Assembly: GCF_004919685.1 (NCBI RefSeq)
Contig: NZ_SMYZ01000031.1
Span: 34,405 to 98,404, forward strand
Source: Mesorhizobium norvegicum
GTDB taxonomy: Bacteria; Pseudomonadota; Alphaproteobacteria; Rhizobiales; Rhizobiaceae
Reading direction: 5' to 3'
Length of the DNA stretch: 64,000 nucleotides
Shown here: piece by piece, positions 43,238 through 51,684 of the stretch
Layout of the letters: each line of letters starts with the position of its first letter
Position numbering within the stretch: position 1 is the first letter of the stretch
Notes under the pieces: generated by a model
Seen by the model: only the letters and a program-made list of their open reading frames with translations
The model's database searches: none
Told to the model about the DNA's origin: nothing
Made by a program: the position numbers and the translations under genes

Positions 43238-44277
43238 TGAAAGACCAGTTGCGTGCCGTTTCCGGCCAGATCATCGCCATCGGCGTGGCGCTGCTGATGG
43301 GCGCGATCATCATCCTCATGGTTGGCGAAAGCCCAGTGCGTGTCTTCATGACACTGTTGCGGGGCGCCTTCGGCGATCAGGAGAAGATTGCCGGGACCTT
43401 GCTGCAGACGACGCCGATCCTGATCTGCGGTGTCGCTGCCTGCATCGGCCTGCGCGGCGGCATGTTCAACGTCGGCATCGAGGGCCAGCTTTTCCTCGGC
43501 GGCTTCGCTGCCGCCTGGGTCGGCTTTGCCATGCCCCTGCCCGCGGGCATTCACACGCTGGCTGCACTGGCGCTCGCGGTCGTGGCAGGCGCGGCCTGGG
43601 TCGCAATCCCCGCCTACTTCCGCGCCCGCTACAACACCAACGAGGTCGTCTCGACGATCCTGTCGAACTACGTGGCGGTGCTGCTCACGTCCTATTTCAC
43701 CATCTTCCTGTTCAAGCGGCCGGGTGGCTGGTCGGAGACGCCACCGATCCTGCCCACATCCTATCTGCCGGAGATCTTCACCTTCTCGCGGTTGAACTGG
43801 GGCCTGGTCATTGGCCTGATGCTGGCGGTCGGCGCGGCACTCGTCTTCCGCTACACCAAATGGGGTTACAGCGTCACGATGGTCGGTTCGGCACCGAAAT
43901 TCGCCGAATATGGCGGCGTCAACGTGAAACGGCAGGGTTTCATGGTCCTGCTCCTTTCGGGGGCCGTCGGCGGGCTGGCCGGTGGCGTCGAGACGCTCGG
44001 CGTCCATCACCGCTTCATGGAAGGATTTGCTCCCGGTTTCGGCTTCGATGGGCTGATCGCCGCCCTGCTCGCCAATGGCTCGCCGGTCGCCACCATCTTC
44101 ACCGCGCTGTTCTTCGGCGCCCTGCGCAACGGATCGCTGCTGCTCGAAGTCGACACCAGCGCGTCGCGCGAAATCATCACCGTGATCCAGGCGCTGATCA
44201 TCCTCAGCGTGTCGGCCCAGGTGCTTGTAAGAAAGCGCGGCGACAGCCGGGCGGGGGAACGGCGATGGAAATTCTAG
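43234..44277 (+). CDS. Nucleoside-type ABC transporter permease (first)
   Basis: This is a branched-chain/ribose-type permease (347 aa) with eight or more membrane segments. It contains GLRGGMFNVGIEGQLFLGGF, a typical motif of BMP-linked permeases, and ARYNTNEVVSTILSNYVAV after it, plus GFGFDGLIAALLANGSP near residue 270. It is coupled to the ATPase gene at its start and overlaps the second permease gene by 13 nt. Confidence 0.92.
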   Translation: MMKDQLRAVSGQIIAIGVALLMGAIIILMVGESPVRVFMTLLRGAFGDQEKIAGTLLQTTPILICGVAACIGLRGGMFNVGIEGQLFLGGFAAAWVGFAMPLPAGIHTLAALALAVVAGAAWVAIPAYFRARYNTNEVVSTILSNYVAVLLTSYFTIFLFKRPGGWSETPPILPTSYLPEIFTFSRLNWGLVIGLMLAVGAALVFRYTKWGYSVTMVGSAPKFAEYGGVNVKRQGFMVLLLSGAVGGLAGGVETLGVHHRFMEGFAPGFGFDGLIAALLANGSPVATIFTALFFGALRNGSLLLEVDTSASREIITVIQALIILSVSAQVLVRKRGDSRAGERRWKF

Positions 44278-45251
44278 ACAGACTGGTCAACGTCGCGCTG
44301 ATCGCAGCGACGCTTCGCACCACCGCGCCCATCCTTCTGGTCGCGCTTGGCGGCTCGTTCACCACCAAGGCCGGCATCTTCAACATCGGCCTCGAAGGGC
44401 AGATGCTGGTCGGCGCCTTCTTCGCCGTCCTCGGGTCGATCTGGACGGGTTCCGCGCTCGCGGGCGTCGCCTGCGGCGTCGCGGCGGCGCTCGTCTTCGC
44501 CCTGGTTTTTGCTGTCCTGGTGGTGAGTTTCAAAGCCAATGAAGTGGTCGTCGGGCTGGCGCTCAACATCCTGGCCGGCGGTATGACGATCTCGCTGATG
44601 AAAGCGATCTTCGGCACGCGCGGATCGATCGTCGGGCACGGTATCGTCGGCCTGCCGAAAGTCCAGCTGCCCGGTGCCCGCGACCTTCTCGGCTCGTGGG
44701 CACCGCTGATCTCCGGCTTCACGCCGCTCGTCTATGTCGCCTTCATCGCCGTGCCGCTGCTGGTTCTGTGCTACAACCGGACCCGGCTCGGCCTCTATAT
44801 CCGCGTCGTCGGCGAGAAGCCGGAAGCCGCCGAGGCGCTCGGCATCTCGATCACCCGCGTCCGCTATATCGCGTCCCTGCTGTGCGGTTTGCTGGCGGGC
44901 CTCGCCGGCGCGCATCTGTCGCTCGGCTACATCACCATGTTCACCGAGAACATGTCATCGGGCCGTGGTTTCATGGCGGTCGCCATCCTGATCTTTTCCA
45001 ATGGCGATCCGCTGAAAGTACTTGCCGGCTGCCTGCTCTTCGGTTTCGCCGACGCCTTTTCGTTGCGCCTGCAGACGTTCGGCTATCCGTCCTATCTGGT
45101 CCTCACCGTTCCCTATGTCGTCGCGCTGGTCGCCCTGTTCGCGCTGTCCTACAGGGCGCGTCCAAGGGTCATCGCCGAGACGCTGGAGTCGATGCGGAAA
45201 CTGCTGTCGGTAGACAAGAACGCCGAGCCCGGCGGCAAAAGTCCCTCATGA
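44265..45251 (+). CDS. Nucleoside-type ABC transporter permease (second)
   Basis: This is the partner permease (328 aa). The motif GSFTTKAGIFNIGLEGQMLV matches the first permease, followed by FKANEVVVGLALNILAGG and SGRGFMAVAILIFSNGDPLK. I chose the ATG at 44265 after GGGGGAACGGCG; the frame is open well upstream, but inside the first permease gene. Its stop lies 11 nt before the nucleoside hydrolase start. Confidence 0.92.
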   Translation: MEILDRLVNVALIAATLRTTAPILLVALGGSFTTKAGIFNIGLEGQMLVGAFFAVLGSIWTGSALAGVACGVAAALVFALVFAVLVVSFKANEVVVGLALNILAGGMTISLMKAIFGTRGSIVGHGIVGLPKVQLPGARDLLGSWAPLISGFTPLVYVAFIAVPLLVLCYNRTRLGLYIRVVGEKPEAAEALGISITRVRYIASLLCGLLAGLAGAHLSLGYITMFTENMSSGRGFMAVAILIFSNGDPLKVLAGCLLFGFADAFSLRLQTFGYPSYLVLTVPYVVALVALFALSYRARPRVIAETLESMRKLLSVDKNAEPGGKSPS

Positions 45252-45262
45252 AGGAACCCTCT

Positions 45263-46276
45263 ATGGAACGCATAATCCTCGACGTGGATTCGGCCGGCGA
45301 CGATATTCTCGCCGTGCTGTTTGCAGCCGTGAACCCGAATGTCCGGCTCGAAGGCGTGACCACCGTGACGGGCGCGGCCGGCCCGATCGAGCAGGTCACC
45401 AACGTCGTCCTCAACACGCTGACGCTCGCCGGGCGTGACGACATCCCCGTTCACGCCGGCGCGTGGCGGCCGATCGTCGGCAACGCCAAGGCCGACATGG
45501 AGGCGCCGGTCCATTTCGAAAAACGGCTTGTTGCCCGTTTCGGCGATCGCCTGAAGAAGTTCAACCCGCCGGCGCCGACGCCGGTGCGGCAAGCGACATC
45601 GGGACATGCGGTCGATTTCATCATCGGCACGGTCATGGCCAACCCGGGCGAGATCACGCTGGTGACGACCGGCCCGCTGACCAATGCGGCGATGGCCCTG
45701 TTGCAGGAACCAGGATTGACCGGCGCACTGAAGCGACTGATCGTACTGGGCGGTAATTTCCAGACCCCGGGCAACATCACGCCCTTGTCGGAATACAACA
45801 TCTGGGCCGACCCGGAAGCCTCGCGCATCGTGCTGAACGCCGATGTCGAGAAGATTCTCGTCCCGCTCGACATCTGTGAGGACAACCGCGTCGCCGATTC
45901 GATGCTGACACGCGACGACATCGCCGACATGCAGGCCGTGGCCAGGGACAATCCCGTCCTTGAGATGATCGCCGACAGCTTTCCGATCTACATCGACATC
46001 TGGCGCGAATTCTTCGACCTCGTCGGCTTCCCGATGGACGACGTGATCACCGTAGCGCTGGCTTTCGATCCCGACCTGGCGACGATGACCGAGCCGCTGT
46101 TCGCCGACGTCGTGCTCGACGGCAGGCTGGCGCGCGGCCAGACCGTCGCCTATCGCGGCCGGCAATTGTTGCCCGGCGGCGGACCCAGGACGACCCGCAT
46201 CTGCACGGGCCTCGACGGCCGGCGTTTCCTCGACAGCTTCAAGAAAACCATAGCGCGCTACGAGCGGGCGGCGTGA
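45263..46276 (+). CDS. Nucleoside hydrolase (IunH family), first copy
   Basis: This inosine-uridine-preferring nucleoside hydrolase family protein (337 aa) would split imported nucleosides into base and ribose. The calcium-binding motif is DVDSAGDD (DxDxxxDD, residues about 7-14), and the ribose/metal site appears in TGPLTNAAMAL, LGGNFQTPGNITPLSEYN and WADPEASRIVL. I prefer the ATG at 45263 (AAGGAA upstream) over the one at 45248 that overlaps the permease stop. It is somewhat long for the family. Confidence 0.9.
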   Translation: MERIILDVDSAGDDILAVLFAAVNPNVRLEGVTTVTGAAGPIEQVTNVVLNTLTLAGRDDIPVHAGAWRPIVGNAKADMEAPVHFEKRLVARFGDRLKKFNPPAPTPVRQATSGHAVDFIIGTVMANPGEITLVTTGPLTNAAMALLQEPGLTGALKRLIVLGGNFQTPGNITPLSEYNIWADPEASRIVLNADVEKILVPLDICEDNRVADSMLTRDDIADMQAVARDNPVLEMIADSFPIYIDIWREFFDLVGFPMDDVITVALAFDPDLATMTEPLFADVVLDGRLARGQTVAYRGRQLLPGGGPRTTRICTGLDGRRFLDSFKKTIARYERAA

Positions 46277-46284
46277 AAGACGAC

Positions 46285-47220
46285 ATGATGATCAAGCCAA
46301 CTCCCATCCTGTTCGACTGCGACCCTGGCCACGACGACGCCATTGCGTTGGTCATGGCGCATCGCTCGCCTGCCATCGAACTGCTTGGCGTCACCACGAC
46401 CTGCGGCAACGCGGAGGTCGAGAAGACAACGGCCAATGCCTTGCGCATCCTGGAGTATATCGGCGCGGGCGACGTGCCTGTCGCGCAGGGCTGTCACCGA
46501 CCGCTGGCGCGCCCGCTGGTGCTCGGCACCGCCGATGGTCCAAGCGGCCTCGAGGGCTCGCCCTACCTGCCGCAGGCGACGATCAAGCCGGTCGACCGGC
46601 ATGCGGTCGATTTCCTGGCCGACAGACTGCGCGCCGCGGCCGAACCGATCCTGGTCGTCGCCACCGGCCCGCTCAGCAATATCGGCCTGATGATCCTCAA
46701 GCATCGCGACGTTCTGCCCAAGATCAAGGAACTGATCTGGATGGGCGGCGTGTTCTATCGCAAGAGCGAGATCATCACGCCGACCGAGTTCAATGCGTTC
46801 TGCGACCCCGAAGCGCTGAAGATCGTTCTGGACAGCGGCGTGCCGATCCTGATGGTCGGCCTCGACGTCACCATGCAGGTGCTGATCGAGGCGCCGCAAT
46901 ATGCCGAACTCGCGACGATCGACACGCCGCTCGGCCGGCTCGTCAACGACTGGCTGCTGTTCTACGAGAAGCTGCACCGCAACTCGATGGGCGTCGGCGG
47001 CGCCATGCACGATCCCTTGGCATTGGCGCTGGCCATCGACCCGACATTGGTGCGCACGCGCCCTGCCCATATCGGCGTCGATCTGTCCGGCACCTACGCC
47101 TTCGGCGCGACCATCGCCGATTTCTGGAGCGAGCGCGGTGAAAAGGACAATGCCCGCATCGCATATGAGGTCGATGCGGACCGCTTCTTCAAGCTGATGT
47201 TCGATCTGCTGCGGGACTGA
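46285..47220 (+). CDS. Nucleoside hydrolase (IunH family), second copy
   Basis: This is a second nucleoside hydrolase (311 aa), closer to the classic family than its neighbour: FDCDPGHDDAIALVMA at the start, TGPLSNIGLMI, WMGGVFYRKSEIITPTEFN and FCDPEALKIVLDSGVPI. The start is taken as the ATG at 46285; a GTG at 46273 overlapping the previous stop is possible. Two different hydrolases in one operon suggest more than one nucleoside is used. It is the last gene of the importer operon and converges on the next gene. Confidence 0.91.
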   Translation: MMIKPTPILFDCDPGHDDAIALVMAHRSPAIELLGVTTTCGNAEVEKTTANALRILEYIGAGDVPVAQGCHRPLARPLVLGTADGPSGLEGSPYLPQATIKPVDRHAVDFLADRLRAAAEPILVVATGPLSNIGLMILKHRDVLPKIKELIWMGGVFYRKSEIITPTEFNAFCDPEALKIVLDSGVPILMVGLDVTMQVLIEAPQYAELATIDTPLGRLVNDWLLFYEKLHRNSMGVGGAMHDPLALALAIDPTLVRTRPAHIGVDLSGTYAFGATIADFWSERGEKDNARIAYEVDADRFFKLMFDLLRD

Positions 47221-47247
47221 ACGTCTCGCGAGCAGAGGGTTACGTGG

Positions 47248-48384
47248 CTAGCGAAACAGATATTTCGATACTTCCGGGTTGCCGCGGCGCCACATCACGT
47301 TGTCCAGGAAGTAGTGGTGCACGTTGATGAATATCCACGCTATGAAGAGGAAAAGCGACGAGCCGAGCACCTCTTTGTTGTAAGGAACCAAGGCCGTCAG
47401 CGCCATCGGCACGAGCCAGAAACCAAGAGCGCCCAGAATTGTGCCGGCGATGATGAATGCCAGCACCCGCAGCCTGTATAGCGGTCCGAGAATGGACAGG
47501 ACCTTGAATTCCGGATCCTTGACGGCATCCGCACGGTCGCGTTCGACATTGGTCTGATAACGCCAGACCACCGCCAAATACTGCAGCGAATGGAGCGCCG
47601 GCACCACAAGCAGCCATAGCGGATTTATCGTCACGAACAGAATCCAGGCATAAAGCGACACGACGTAAGCGACGACGCCGTTATACGGCAGCGTGCCGCC
47701 ATGCTTGCGCCAACGATTGACAAACATCACGACGGTAGCCGCCGAGGAGGCAGCGGCGACCGCAAGCGCGATGTTGAGGAGCCATGGCGGGACAGCGAAT
47801 GTGTAGTAATCCAGGCCCCAGAACTGCCTTTCGGTGATCACCACGTTTGTCTGAAGCCATGCGAACAGCCACACGGCATAGCCGTTGATCAGCAACACTT
47901 TCTTGTCTTGTTCCTTGAAGAACTTGCGCTTCAACACGGCGTCCACCATCAGCATGCCGTAGCCTTGCTTGACGTAGTGCCAGCCCACGAAAAAGCCCAT
48001 CGCATTGGTTGCATATCCCAGCAAGCGAGCGTTCCCGGTTACGGAGCCATAGGCAAAGAAAGCGCCCATGATCAGCGGAACGACAATGCCCGCGAAAATG
48101 TAACGGATCTGGAGATTCCTGTCGTATCCGTCTGCGCGCACCTTGCGCGCAAAATTGCGATAGAAAATCTGATAGGAATGGGCAAAATGTGGATGGTTTA
48201 TCAGATTGGCGAGCAAGAGCGTTACCCCCGCCACAAGACCTTCGTGTTTAAGAGGCACGAGGAAAAGGATTGGCAGGAGCAGGAACGCGCTCCCACCAAG
48301 CATGAAAAAGTCGATGAACGGACCGAAGAGATATTTCTGCGGGGCGACTGAAGCCGGGGCATCCGCCGAAAGGTGAAGTGTCAT
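47248..48384 (-). CDS. Polytopic membrane protein of unknown function with conserved-looking His motifs
   Basis: I do not recognise this 378-aa protein. It has about nine hydrophobic segments spread over its length. Histidine-rich motifs lie at or near segment ends: NLINHPHFAHSY (about residue 60), VGWHYVKQGYGM (about 135), ALHSLQYL (about 270) and NVHHYFLDNVMWRRGNPE near the C-terminus. Such patterns occur in membrane metalloenzymes, for example desaturase-like or Brp/Blh-like proteins, so metal binding is possible. AGGGGAAG precedes the ATG. It is the third gene of a run with an acyltransferase and a methyltransferase-like gene. Confidence 0.75.
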   Translation of the reverse strand: MTLHLSADAPASVAPQKYLFGPFIDFFMLGGSAFLLLPILFLVPLKHEGLVAGVTLLLANLINHPHFAHSYQIFYRNFARKVRADGYDRNLQIRYIFAGIVVPLIMGAFFAYGSVTGNARLLGYATNAMGFFVGWHYVKQGYGMLMVDAVLKRKFFKEQDKKVLLINGYAVWLFAWLQTNVVITERQFWGLDYYTFAVPPWLLNIALAVAAASSAATVVMFVNRWRKHGGTLPYNGVVAYVVSLYAWILFVTINPLWLLVVPALHSLQYLAVVWRYQTNVERDRADAVKDPEFKVLSILGPLYRLRVLAFIIAGTILGALGFWLVPMALTALVPYNKEVLGSSLFLFIAWIFINVHHYFLDNVMWRRGNPEVSKYLFR

Positions 48385-48542
48385 ATTGTCTTCCCCTGTG
48401 GTTGTTTATCTCTGGACAAGATCTTTACACAGCTACTGAGATAGAATGAAACATCGATTGGCATCGAGCTCCGTGACCAAGGTCTCGCTATGCGTCCGGC
48501 AACGGCCCATATAATCGGGTAGCCAGTATCGAAGCATATCCG

Positions 48543-49556
48543 TCAATCCCGCAATCCCAAGCCAGGTTGACGGCAGCCAATCTTCTGATGGGGATCATGC
48601 CGGCGCAGGAATTTGCGCAGAGGCAACTCGAACCGAATGTACATCCGCCAAGCGAAAAGAACTGACGTAGCTGTGCCGATCACGATGATAAGGTCCGGAG
48701 AAATCGGAAAAGCCGTCCACACCATCAGAAGCAGTGTTATCGGCAGAGTGTGGATCAGATACAGCATATAGGAGGCATCACCGAGAACCGTCCAGACGCT
48801 CGGCTGCGCGTCGATCTGCATCGTGCCGAAGACGATCATCGCCGCCGGGAGACCATAGACCAGCACACGCTGAAAGCCGTTATCGCCCGCGAGGAACTCC
48901 ATCGTGCCCCCTTGCGGCGCTATCCCAATGAACCCGACAGCTATCATCGCCGCGGCGCCGACCGGCAGGCACCACACCGCCGATTTCCACCTAGGTGCAT
49001 AGGCGAGAACGACGCCAAAGCCGAACTCGATGATCAGCGGGTTGCCAAGGAACTGCAGCACCGGACCCGCCGAGCGAAATATCATTGCGAGGCCGAAGAT
49101 ACCAACGAGTCCCGACAGCAGTCGCCGGTCGATGAGAACGATGGTGGCGGCGGCGTAGAACAGCATTTCGAAGCATAGCGTCCAGGCGGCTGGCAGTGCG
49201 GGCGCGGTCATTTGATCGGTAGCCGGCCATAGCAGGAGCGTCGCCAGCGCGTCCCGCCAGCCGAAGCCGGTTTTGTAGGCGACGATCGCATACGGGATGC
49301 TGATCAGCAGGTAGAGCGGAACAATGCGTCGGAACCGTCTCCAAGCGAAAGATCGCCAAGTCAGACCAGGTGCCGTCTTGGCAATAATCACCCCTGATAT
49401 GACAAAGAAGATGTCTACGCCTGCGAAGCCGACCACCTGAAAATCGTGAGGTAACAGGCCATTAGATCCAGTGACCTTAACGGCAGTCTGGGCTGCGTGG
49501 ACATATACGACCATCAGCGCGGCAACGAAGCGAAGTACTTGCAAAGACCAGATCAA
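48543..49556 (-). CDS. Acyltransferase-3 family membrane protein
   Basis: This is an OafA/NodX-type integral membrane acyltransferase (337 aa, about ten helices), of the type that O-acetylates or acylates sugars at the membrane. The opening IWSLQVLRFVAALMVVYVHA carries the family Arg/His, and VDIFFVISGVIIAKT follows. The reading frame upstream to the previous stop has no ATG or GTG, so it seems to start with TTG at 49556 after AGGA. It follows the methyltransferase-like gene by 15 nt. Confidence 0.87.
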   Translation of the reverse strand: MIWSLQVLRFVAALMVVYVHAAQTAVKVTGSNGLLPHDFQVVGFAGVDIFFVISGVIIAKTAPGLTWRSFAWRRFRRIVPLYLLISIPYAIVAYKTGFGWRDALATLLLWPATDQMTAPALPAAWTLCFEMLFYAAATIVLIDRRLLSGLVGIFGLAMIFRSAGPVLQFLGNPLIIEFGFGVVLAYAPRWKSAVWCLPVGAAAMIAVGFIGIAPQGGTMEFLAGDNGFQRVLVYGLPAAMIVFGTMQIDAQPSVWTVLGDASYMLYLIHTLPITLLLMVWTAFPISPDLIIVIGTATSVLFAWRMYIRFELPLRKFLRRHDPHQKIGCRQPGLGLRD

Positions 49557-49571
49557 CAGGGCGAGTCCTGA

Positions 49572-50240
49572 TTATTGGCCGCCAGAGTTTGGTATGGCCC
49601 CACCAAGGAACCGTGGCAAGAGCATGGGAACGCGCCGAGCGTAATCGTCGTAATCTGGGAAGGTTTGCTTAAGGATAGCCTCTTCATTTCTCGCGCGCCT
49701 ATACTGCAAAATAAATTGAAGCGCACCCAGTGCTACCATCAGCATTGAAAAATGCGAAAGGATCATCCCGAGAACGAATACCGCCTCACAGATGTAAAGC
49801 GGATGCCGGACAATCGAGTACGGGCCAGTGGTAACCAGGCGACGAGCTGTCGCCATGAGAGAGAAGGAACGGCCCAGCCAATAAAGACAGAAAATCGAAC
49901 TGGCCGTACCTATGAAGACCAAGCAGAGGGCCGTGACTTGCGCCGCCTCATTTTGCAATGCCGGCGTCAGGGTCAATGTGAGCAGGACGATAAATGTTCC
50001 AGCTACCGCGGTTACTCTCGGTTCAATTCCTTGCGCAGTTCCCTTCGGCGGAAGGCGGGTGATGGTCATCACAAGCTGCAGCAACAGAAACACGGTTGAC
50101 GCCAGTTGAGTGACAACTGCGAGCGAAATTGCCGAGGTATCCTGACGGAAATAGAGGAACAGAGGTATCGCACTGGACGTCGCCAAAACCGTCACGACAA
50201 AGATGATGGCAATACGACCAAAAAAATCCTCGTTCAACAT
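49572..50240 (-). CDS. Isoprenylcysteine carboxyl methyltransferase-like membrane protein
   Basis: This is a 222-aa membrane protein of the ICMT/phospholipid-methyltransferase-like superfamily. The SAM-site hallmark is the segment LVTTGPYSIVRHPLYICE (about residues 135-152) and the C-terminal RNEEAILKQTFPDYDDYARR. Five to six hydrophobic helices surround them. I chose the ATG at 50240 because AGGGG lies 6 nt before it; the ATG at 50246 has no room for one. Bacterial relatives have varied or unknown substrates; it may modify a membrane lipid with its neighbours. Confidence 0.85.
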   Translation of the reverse strand: MLNEDFFGRIAIIFVVTVLATSSAIPLFLYFRQDTSAISLAVVTQLASTVFLLLQLVMTITRLPPKGTAQGIEPRVTAVAGTFIVLLTLTLTPALQNEAAQVTALCLVFIGTASSIFCLYWLGRSFSLMATARRLVTTGPYSIVRHPLYICEAVFVLGMILSHFSMLMVALGALQFILQYRRARNEEAILKQTFPDYDDYARRVPMLLPRFLGGAIPNSGGQ

Positions 50241-50246
50241 TTTCAT

Positions 50247-50540
50247 CCCCTACCTAAGCAGTCATTGAAACATCACTTCCGCGCCCCGACAAGAAGATGA
50301 TTTCCAAAGAGTTAACGGCTATGCCGTCTCAATTTTTGATTAATCTGTCCGGCCTATCTTGGCCAAATGCCAAACCTTCTTCCCGTGCTTCGTGTCCTGG
50401 CGCCGATCTCAATTGTGATTTCAGCCACTGCGATGATCGCGCTCGATCCTCACAGCGCAACATTTGCGTTTTGGTTGGCGTTGCCTATGAATGCGGCTGG
50501 ATGTCCCGCATTTTCGCATAGCAGAGCGGACTGCCGAGGT
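50247..50540. other. Gap between the methyltransferase-like and prepilin peptidase genes
   Basis: About 294 nt hold the promoter for the minus-strand methyltransferase-like gene and the 3' flank of the Tad minus arm. A plus-strand frame at 50367-50567 could encode a 66-aa peptide with a hydrophobic stretch (VLAPISIVISATAMIAL), but it lacks a ribosome binding site and runs into the peptidase gene. I see nothing else. Confidence 0.5.
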
Positions 50541-51080
50541 TCAGTTCAGCTGATCCAGAATTCCTGAGCTGCTCGCCAACACCAGACTTTTGTAGATCAG
50601 GAACGCTATCGTACAGATCGCCGCGACCGAGATTGGCACGCCGAACGGCACAACGCCTTTGCGGTCGAGATGCTGAACATAGAGGCGAAAGGCGCCTGCG
50701 GGCAGCAGGAACGGATTTTTCATGGCCGCTGCAGTGACGAGGGCGAAAACCAGCAGCAGCATAGAAAACACGACGAGATCGGTTCCGCCGGTCAGGAAAG
50801 GGACGACCGCCATCAGCTTGACGTCGCCGGCGCCGATCTTGCGCAAGATCCAGAACGGGAACAACGCAAGAAACAGCACGAGGCCAGCAACCGCGCTCAA
50901 GCCCATGTCCCACCACGATCCGGACTGCAACGACAGCAGCAGCATGCCCCCCGCGCCCAGGCAGAGCAGCAGCAGCACGTCGCGATTGGCAATCTTCTGG
51001 GTAGTGAAATCGAGCCAGGCAATCCTTGCCAGCAGAGGGATCGCGAGCGCCTTCAGCAGCAGAGATTCGACGAGCAACAT
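50541..51080 (-). CDS. cpaA: Prepilin peptidase CpaA/TadV (A24 family)
   Basis: This aspartic prepilin peptidase (179 aa) cleaves the leader of Flp pilins and TadE/F-like pseudopilins in the inner membrane. The two catalytic aspartates are seen in AWLDFTTQKIANRD (about residue 24) and in KIGAGDVKLMAVVPF (GxGDxK motif, about residue 87). It has about five membrane segments and no N-methylation domain, as usual for the Tad type. It is the last gene of the minus-strand Tad arm, following tadD by one nucleotide. Confidence 0.93.
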   Translation of the reverse strand: MLLVESLLLKALAIPLLARIAWLDFTTQKIANRDVLLLLCLGAGGMLLLSLQSGSWWDMGLSAVAGLVLFLALFPFWILRKIGAGDVKLMAVVPFLTGGTDLVVFSMLLLVFALVTAAAMKNPFLLPAGAFRLYVQHLDRKGVVPFGVPISVAAICTIAFLIYKSLVLASSSGILDQLN

Positions 51081-51081
51081 G

Positions 51082-51630
51082 CTAGCGCTCGATATTCTGC
51101 ACGCTGGACGACAGAAGCTTCAGATTGTTGGCTACTGTCGGATCGTTGGGCGCCAGTTCATAAGCCTTGAGGAAATTGCTGCGTGCATCCTGCAGCTTGC
51201 CCCGCAGCAGGTAGGAATAGCCGACATTGTTGTAATATTCAGGCGTAGCGCCGACCAGCTTGAAGGCACGGGCATAGGCCCGGTCGGCAAGATCGAAGCG
51301 ATGGATGCGGTCGCTGCAGGCAGCCAGGCCCATCCAGGCGCCACCATCGTTGGGCGCCAGTTGCGTCGCCTTGAAGAACAGCGCACCGGCATTGCCGTAA
51401 TTCTCGGCACGGAACTGGTTCTTGGCTTCGGCAACAGCCTGGTCCGAGGCGTAATATTCGACGTCGCTGACCGTCTTCAGCCCATCGAAGGCATCGCCAA
51501 AGGACGTTACGTCGCCTTTCGACGGCTCGTTGGTGCGAACGACACCGTCGGTTGTGTCCGCCCCGTTTGTCTGGCAACCGGCAAGCACTACCGTCAACAG
51601 GCAGGCTGCGGCCGCGATAGCCTTCTTCAT
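51082..51630 (-). CDS. tadD: Tad pilus TPR lipoprotein TadD
   Basis: This 182-aa protein has a lipoprotein signal (LLTVVLAGC, Cys about residue 19) and TPR repeats (AENYGNAGALFFKATQLAPND, ATPEYYNNVGYSYLLRGKL and DARSNFLKAYELAPNDPTVA). TadD-like outer-membrane lipoproteins help assemble the secretin. I chose the ATG at 51630, which directly gives the signal peptide; the frame extends to 51660 without a useful ribosome binding site. It lies after tadC in the minus-strand Tad arm. Confidence 0.9.
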   Translation of the reverse strand: MKKAIAAAACLLTVVLAGCQTNGADTTDGVVRTNEPSKGDVTSFGDAFDGLKTVSDVEYYASDQAVAEAKNQFRAENYGNAGALFFKATQLAPNDGGAWMGLAACSDRIHRFDLADRAYARAFKLVGATPEYYNNVGYSYLLRGKLQDARSNFLKAYELAPNDPTVANNLKLLSSSVQNIER

Positions 51631-51684
51631 ATTGTGTCCCCAAAAAGGGTCCCGACTCACGTTAGGACCAAATCATATACGTAA

